23,460 nt of DNA from Phialocephala subalpina (Eukaryota; Ascomycota; Leotiomycetes; Helotiales; Mollisiaceae), in the NCBI GenBank assembly GCA_900073065.1, contig FJOG01000091.1, positions 57,491 to 80,950 of the forward strand, in the 5' to 3' direction. The position numbers were made by a program, and so were the translations under genes. Of the stretch, positions 18,644-23,460 are shown piece by piece. Numbering within the stretch: position 1 is the stretch's first letter; the number at the start of each line of letters is the position of its first letter. The notes under the pieces are model-generated. The model did not search any database and was not told the origin of the DNA. It saw only the letters and a program-made list of their open reading frames with translations.

Positions 18644-18654
18644 TGAGTCACGTG
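18644..18654. promoter_or_regulatory. Overlapping TGAGTCA and TCACGTG sites
   Basis: TGAGTCA (18644-18650), the site of Gcn4/CpcA-type bZIP factors, overlaps TCACGTG (18648-18654), the site of Cbf1-type bHLH factors. The composite lies about 255 bases upstream of the phosphatase start. In yeast, paired sites of these kinds serve amino-acid and sulfur-metabolism control. A chance match is possible. Confidence 0.35.
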
Positions 18655-18659
18655 GCAGA

Positions 18660-19415
18660 GTATTGTCACTAGATCTACCTAGTAATAATCCGGTTCTGAA
18701 CGAGCTTTAGCTGCGAAATACAAATGCAAGATGAAGAACTGACTTTCGCGCTTTTATGTTAGGTTAGAGATGTCGAATAAGAACGCAAAACCTCAACGTT
18801 TTGCTTAGAACTTTAACTGAATAAGTCCTAACTCCCTAGTTTTGCGAGTTTTCCCAACTTCATTCACACTGAGAGAAGAACCAGAATGTAAGAACCTAGG
18901 ATAACTAAACCTATTGAGTATTGTCAGATGAGGATTCACTGAGATAACCTTTCATTCGTTATGGATAACTTGCTTCAAAAATATCACCAGTCGTCAAATT
19001 ATGCCCAATATCCCAGACCTCCAAGTTGAAAGTGATAGCAAGCACGATACTGTGCTCATTTCACCCCAGCGAACGCAAAGTCATCAAGCATCTTCTCCTT
19101 ACGAGTAACGGAATCGAACTCCAAGTTGGAAGGAATGTAGTCAAGTCAAATGTCCTAAAATCATAAGTACAATCACTTGCATCATTCTCAACACCCGTCT
19201 CGTAAACTACGTTTAGGTGCGCTGCCTCTGTGAGTTTAGCGCTCCCGCTATGAGTATAGCGCCTCGCTTACAAGAGCCGCTGCTTTTAACAGCTAAAGTA
19301 TCGCGCAGCACACTGCTCATTACTACCTACATTCATTCGGGTGCCGATTCAAAAACGTGTTTCCTAGATTACCTAGTGCAGCTTTTCCGTCGTGTTTAGG
19401 AGTGTTACCGTGTTC
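18660..19415. other. Gene-free stretch
   Basis: No coding frame with family resemblance is evident on either strand. The part 19200-19320 has a different, more GC-balanced texture and may be more of the neighbouring LINE relic, but I cannot read a protein in it. Confidence 0.5.
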
Positions 19416-19420
19416 CCCCG

Positions 19421-19605
19421 CCTTAACGTATACCGATACTACCAGTATCGACCTGTCTAGGAGTCGTAATACCGCTGCCGTGAGGTCTGATGATTGCATT
19501 AGCACCTGTTCTGCTTCGACGTCTTTCCGGATCCAGAGCATGTGTTGAACGAGGTATGGGTAGCGTGAAAAGGCTTGAATTCGAAACCTTCCTCGACGGG
19601 GAGGA
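19421..19605 (-). mobile_element. Fragment of a Tad-like LINE retrotransposon (endonuclease part of ORF2)
   Basis: On the minus strand the frame from about 19605 reads RYPYLV, then MLWIRKDVEAEQVLMQSSD and LTAAVLRLLDRSILVVSVYV. This matches from memory the apurinic-endonuclease region that precedes the reverse transcriptase in fungal LINEs, where the block is usually followed by E-G-G. Here resemblance ends at VYVK, and the frame has a TAG just upstream. It is a short dead scrap; no poly(A) tail, target-site duplication or reverse transcriptase is visible. Confidence 0.6.
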
Positions 19606-19771
19606 TAAGACTAGATATACCTGAATGGTGATGTACAGGGATCCGAAGGAGACATGTGAAATAAGTGGCTCCTCTTTCAACAGTATTGACATATTAAGTG
19701 CTGAAAGGGAAGGGAAAATAGCATTTATTCGCTTCGCCGCCCAAACTTAATGCAGTTACTGTAGGTACGCA

Positions 19772-22700
19772 CTAGGCAGGATGGCTCTCGATATGCACAT
19801 GTCGCTCTACTATAATGCCCGTCTGACTCTTATCCTCCAACTCCACAACGCACCCCATTTCACCATCTTCGGTCCGACTCAGTCGACCACGGGAGATACT
19901 GTTAGCCGGGCTGTTCTCCCGCCCGCCGTATACCGGATCAACTAGTAGCTTTGCTGAGCTGGAAAGCGTAGTGTAAATCGGAAGAGCCAGAGACAGCCCG
20001 TAGCATGCGGCCGCAATACCAAGCGAGTATTGTGTCGGGTTGGACTTTTCGATCGCATACTGAATGGCGGGAGCGAAGGCGCCACTGACAATCGAGACAA
20101 TCTGGAATGCGGAGCTCAGTTTCCACGCGGCGGCCTTGGCCACGGATCGAGATGACAAATATGGTAGGGAAGATGGCGGATTGGAAGAAGGATATTAGCA
20201 TTAGCGTGATGAGCGCGGAGTCGTTCTTAATAGCTGTTGTTAGTGTTGATGTGATGAATGCGCCAGTGCCAAAGAAGAGTAGGATAAACCGGGGCTTAAT
20301 GTTCAGGAAATAGGATGCAATGGCAGCTGAAATCCGCCCTACAACGACCAAGCCATGCGCGATGGCCCCGAAATAGTCTATTTGTGTGCTGGTTGAGCTG
20401 CATGTAATTAGCAGTATCCGAAGGAACTGGCTGAGAAAGCTTACTTTTCCTTCCACTGAGACCAAAGTGTTGAGAAGACAGGCGAAACGGTTTCCTGGCC
20501 GCCGACAAAGCCGAACTGGGCGATGGCACCGATGATCATAATGGTGAAAGGTATGGACATCCCAAGGATGCTGCCTTGGCTATTCTCATAGGTGTGATGG
20601 CTCCCCCAGGCTTCCTCAAGATCATCCGTCCTAGTCAAAGATGAGTAAAAATTCTCTCAAATGGAGATATAGGGGCACACTCACGAAACCTCAGGGAGGG
20701 GGTAATAGTAGAAGAATCCGGCGAGAATAGCAACAAACAATGAAATAGCCAAGTAAGTCCACTGTGTATCGATGAGGCTGCGAACATCCACTTGTTTAAA
20801 GAGCACTAAGGTCGCCAGTAATGGAGACAGAACGCCTCCGATGGCCTGGATAGCTTGGGCAAAGTTGAGCCTAGCTTCAGCGTGCTCCGGAGGTCCGCAA
20901 AGGGCAATGAAAGGATTTGCCGCAATTTCAAGCGTCGATAGTCCAAGGGCAACGATAAAGTTGGAGACGAGAAACGCAGGAAAGGAAGCTAGTACTGCGG
21001 ATGGCCAAAAAACCAAAGAGCCTGTTGAGTAGATGCAAAGCCCTGTGATAAAAGTGATCTTGAACCCGAATTTTTCGAGCAAACGGTAAGAAAAGGTAAT
21101 TGGGCTTGTGAAATAGCCAGCAAAATACACACAATGGAGTGCAACCCTCTGCCCCGAAGACATACCGACCGCAGTTTGGAATTCGCCGTTAAGTGCACCA
21201 AGAAGACCGTAAGCAAAGCCCCAGAGGAAGAACAGGACAGTGACTACGAGGAAAGGTCTAGCGGACTCCCTGTTGGTGAGCTTTACCAAAGATTTTGGAT
21301 CCGGTCTACCATTAAAGCTAAACACCATTGTTTGGGGCCGTTTTCGACTGGTTATACGAGATTCCGTTACAGCTTCGAAGGCTTGAGGGCTGGTTTGCGC
21401 AAGTTGGTCACTGTTATTATTGCCTGTTGCCGGTGCGAACCCAGTGCTTCTCAGCGGTATTTCTTCTGGGCCTGACGTAAGCGATTCGGTGCTTGACGTT
21501 AACCGTCTTTGTGAGCTCGGACGAAAGTTTTGCTCTGGTTGAACTTTTTGGACGCTTCTGGTAGCTGCTATACCAGAAGCAAGTCCGGACACGGCGTTTG
21601 CAGAAGTGATCCTTGACATTGAGCCACTACTAGAGAACCCAGGGAATACGCGTGAAACGAGTGGCTTCAGGGTAGGTATGCAGGCGCAGATAATTCCGAC
21701 ATTGACCTCTACAGCTGACCACATGAAAGATAGGGACGCGTACCCTAATCAAAATATCAACTTCCTAGTCCAACGACCGACGCATGACGTTACTTACAAG
21801 CGAAATCATGCTGCCACAAAACATGGCTACTGTCAGTAGAAGAGCTGTTTCCACTCAGTGACAGAAGGCGAGCCAGCGAAGCTTCCTGTAGGTATGCGAC
21901 CCGGATGATATCAACAATCGTAACGAAGCCCCCTAAGCCTAGTGCTCTGGTTAGTATCCAATATTTTACAGTGATCTGGGAGTAAGCTGACCGAAAGTAG
22001 CTACCAGGATAATTTTCTGCCTTTGCGGCAAGCAGAGAGCGGTCAAGATTGGCATCGGCAAGAACAAAATGGCCAAATCCGAAAGTATGTTCACTGGCGC
22101 AGAGCTCAGATAGAGAGTCACAATGTCTGTACATTTGGTGGCTGCTGGAAGGGGATTGCTGAAAGTGTTCCCAACAGGGTGGCATTGGAAGATGTTCAAC
22201 AGCGTTAAAGCAAACCCAGCAGCATTGACGACAACTAGGCATACCACGGATGCCCTCCGAAAGAAAGCGTGCGATTTCGTCAAATGGATATAGAACATTA
22301 GGATAGAAGTCTTGGACGCCATGAGAGCAGGGTTCTAGGTTCAAGTAAGCCTTTTTGCATCAGATGATGGATTCAATTACAGGGACACCTTACATAAAAT
22401 ACCGAGAAGGCATATTGCGACCTCTTCAACGAATAGGCCCACTCACTGAGAATATCGTCGTCATGCCTGCCGAGGCCTTTGGTTGTGCCGACCATAATTG
22501 CCACGGACAATCCCGTGGCAAACAGCTAGTTGAAGTCAGCGCTGTTCCAAAGCTTCCTGCAAAACCCCACTCTCATCCTTAAGTTCAATGATCAAAACAT
22601 TTCAAACGCTGACAGGAGAATGAACAACTTACCCAGGCAACGAACATCCAGTAGTCATCGCTGCCGATATGACGCACAATGACAATCCGAGATATGCCGC

Positions 22701-22800
22701 GTAGAAGAACAAACAAGGTAGATAGGGCGGAGACTGCACAGGTGACTGCTAGAACGGTGGGTCCGCGATCAGGAATGTATGCTCGCGTATTATCGGCCAT
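19772..22800 (-). CDS. Fusion of PTH11/SAT4-type rhodopsin domain and fucose-permease-type MFS transporter (C-terminal part frameshifted)
   Basis: Exons: 22800-22633, 22525-22394, 22334-21992, 21938-21798, 21744-20685, 20630-20445, 20397-19772; all introns are GT-AG with matching phases. Residues ~1-285 form a seven-helix fungal rhodopsin domain (LLRGISRIVIVRHIGSDDYW, TTKGLGRHD, ALMASKTSILMFYI, CHPVG, DLAILFLPMPI, FVTIVDIIRVAYLQ, DFAWYASLSFMWSAVEVN, CACIPTLKPLVSR). A Ser/Thr-rich linker follows. From about residue 401 (MVFSFNGRPDPKSLVKLTNR) comes an FHS-family MFS carrier: VLFFLWGFAYGLL, FITGLCIYSTGSLVFWPSAV, LEIAANPFIALCGPPEHAEA. Exon 5 spans last helix, linker and the first MFS half with no stop, so the fusion is direct. 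Near 20115-20145 the frame slips by one base after SIRGQGRR, and helices ~10-12 (SSAFQIVSIVSGAFAPA...) continue in another frame to 19772; without the slip the protein would have ~884 residues. Likely plasma membrane; ligand unknown. Confidence 0.85.
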
Positions 22801-23460
22801 CGAATGTCCAAATCATCCACGAGAAAGAAAGGAGCAACGATGATCGCAGTATGCCAAGGGGTTGGAGGAAGGTTTCGATCTGGTAAGGATATCGAAGGTC
22901 AATAGGCTGGAGATATACTTGGTTGCTGTGACAGATAAACTTTTGGACCACCAGGACTGTCAGTTCGCTTGGCTTGGCTCTGGTTGTACTATTGGTAGCA
23001 AATCCTTGATGCAAGTAACAGCTCAAGGTTTGATTAATCCAAACCGCACCCCCAACTCGTATGTATGGCAGCGCCATGCCTGCTAGCCGAACCTTCTTTT
23101 CTAGCAAGTCATGAGAATAAACTTCTGTCCACTATTTTTGGCCACCAAACTAACAGGGAGGGTGTTGGGCCCAGCCGTCCCATACATTACCTCTTGTCCC
23201 AACCAACATTGTGTACGAGACGAAGAGCGGGATGCCCGGGGTCTCCGTGTGGGGTCTGGAGTGCTCGCACCACGGTTGGCCTTGCTCCAGTGATAGCGCC
23301 GACTGGGAACACGATTCATGAAGCATGGCGGAGGAGCAGATAGGGAAAAGGGAATCGCGATGGCTACATTTCAAGCACAACATGGCCCTCTATCAATGAT
23401 GAATCATGTACGGATGTTTAATACAGGCGCGCATGTCATCCTGCGCAACGAAGCCAATTT
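22801..23460. promoter_or_regulatory. Upstream region of the rhodopsin-MFS fusion gene
   Basis: No gene is recognisable in the last 660 bases; short ORFs on both strands have no family resemblance. The fusion gene's promoter must be here, but I see no clear TATA or CCAAT element close to the ATG at 22798-22800. Confidence 0.4.

Noticed and set aside
19085..19130. GTTCGATTCC on the minus strand as a tRNA B box
   Set aside because: The flanking bases do not form a T stem and no A box or acceptor stem is found upstream.
22441..22447. GTGAGT donor (minus strand) as end of the second exon of the fusion gene
   Set aside because: Reading on gives SEWAYSLKRSQYAFSVFY, the conserved rhodopsin-domain stretch, and the GTAAGG at 22388-22393 joins in phase to NPALMASKTSIL.

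Overview
The window is nuclear DNA of a filamentous ascomycete (Pezizomycotina). The evidence is short 49-55 nt introns with GT-AG ends, a HET-ankyrin gene, a PTH11/SAT4-type rhodopsin-domain protein, a fungal Baeyer-Villiger monooxygenase, a Tad-like LINE scrap and very AT-rich blocks of the kind left by repeat-induced point mutation (RIP). A leotiomycete is my guess from the style of the HET-ankyrin sequence, not something I can show.

Layout. 1-1.8 kb: the 3' end of a PfkB-family kinase faces a complete, stand-alone MOCS1A/MoaA molybdopterin gene. 1.8-5.0 kb: no recognisable gene; it holds a block of about 6% GC (2966-3420) and an orphan promoter-like stretch near 4.2 kb. 5.07-6.94 kb: a HET-domain plus ankyrin pseudogene that keeps one reading frame throughout, with eight stop codons at positions where the family has tryptophan (the last within a variable ankyrin position). 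7.7-16.1 kb: a compact metabolic block of an MmgE/PrpD protein, a nine-exon Dal5-type MFS anion transporter, a five-exon NtaA/SnaA-type flavin monooxygenase and, divergent from it, a Baeyer-Villiger monooxygenase. 16.5-18.4 kb: a sulfotransferase-like gene with a frameshift and a nonsense codon, convergent with an intact tyrosine phosphatase. 18.5-19.7 kb: gene-poor, with a LINE endonuclease fragment. 19.8-22.8 kb: a seven-exon gene that joins a seven-helix PTH11-like rhodopsin domain to a fucose-permease-type MFS transporter in one reading frame.

The most interesting item is the rhodopsin-transporter fusion, which has the architecture expected of a nutrient transceptor; its last ~120 codons lie in another frame by one base. 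Second is the HET-ankyrin pseudogene, whose nonsense changes fall at Trp codons while its Gln codons survive. That fits one-strand RIP, and also fits UAG-to-UGG editing, so it should be tested with RNA. Third is the possible co-functioning of the transporter and the oxidative enzymes between 7.7 and 16.1 kb. Exon boundaries were placed by hand from splice signals, conserved protein motifs and phase arithmetic; the intron-containing models close in frame, apart from the two frameshifts reported.
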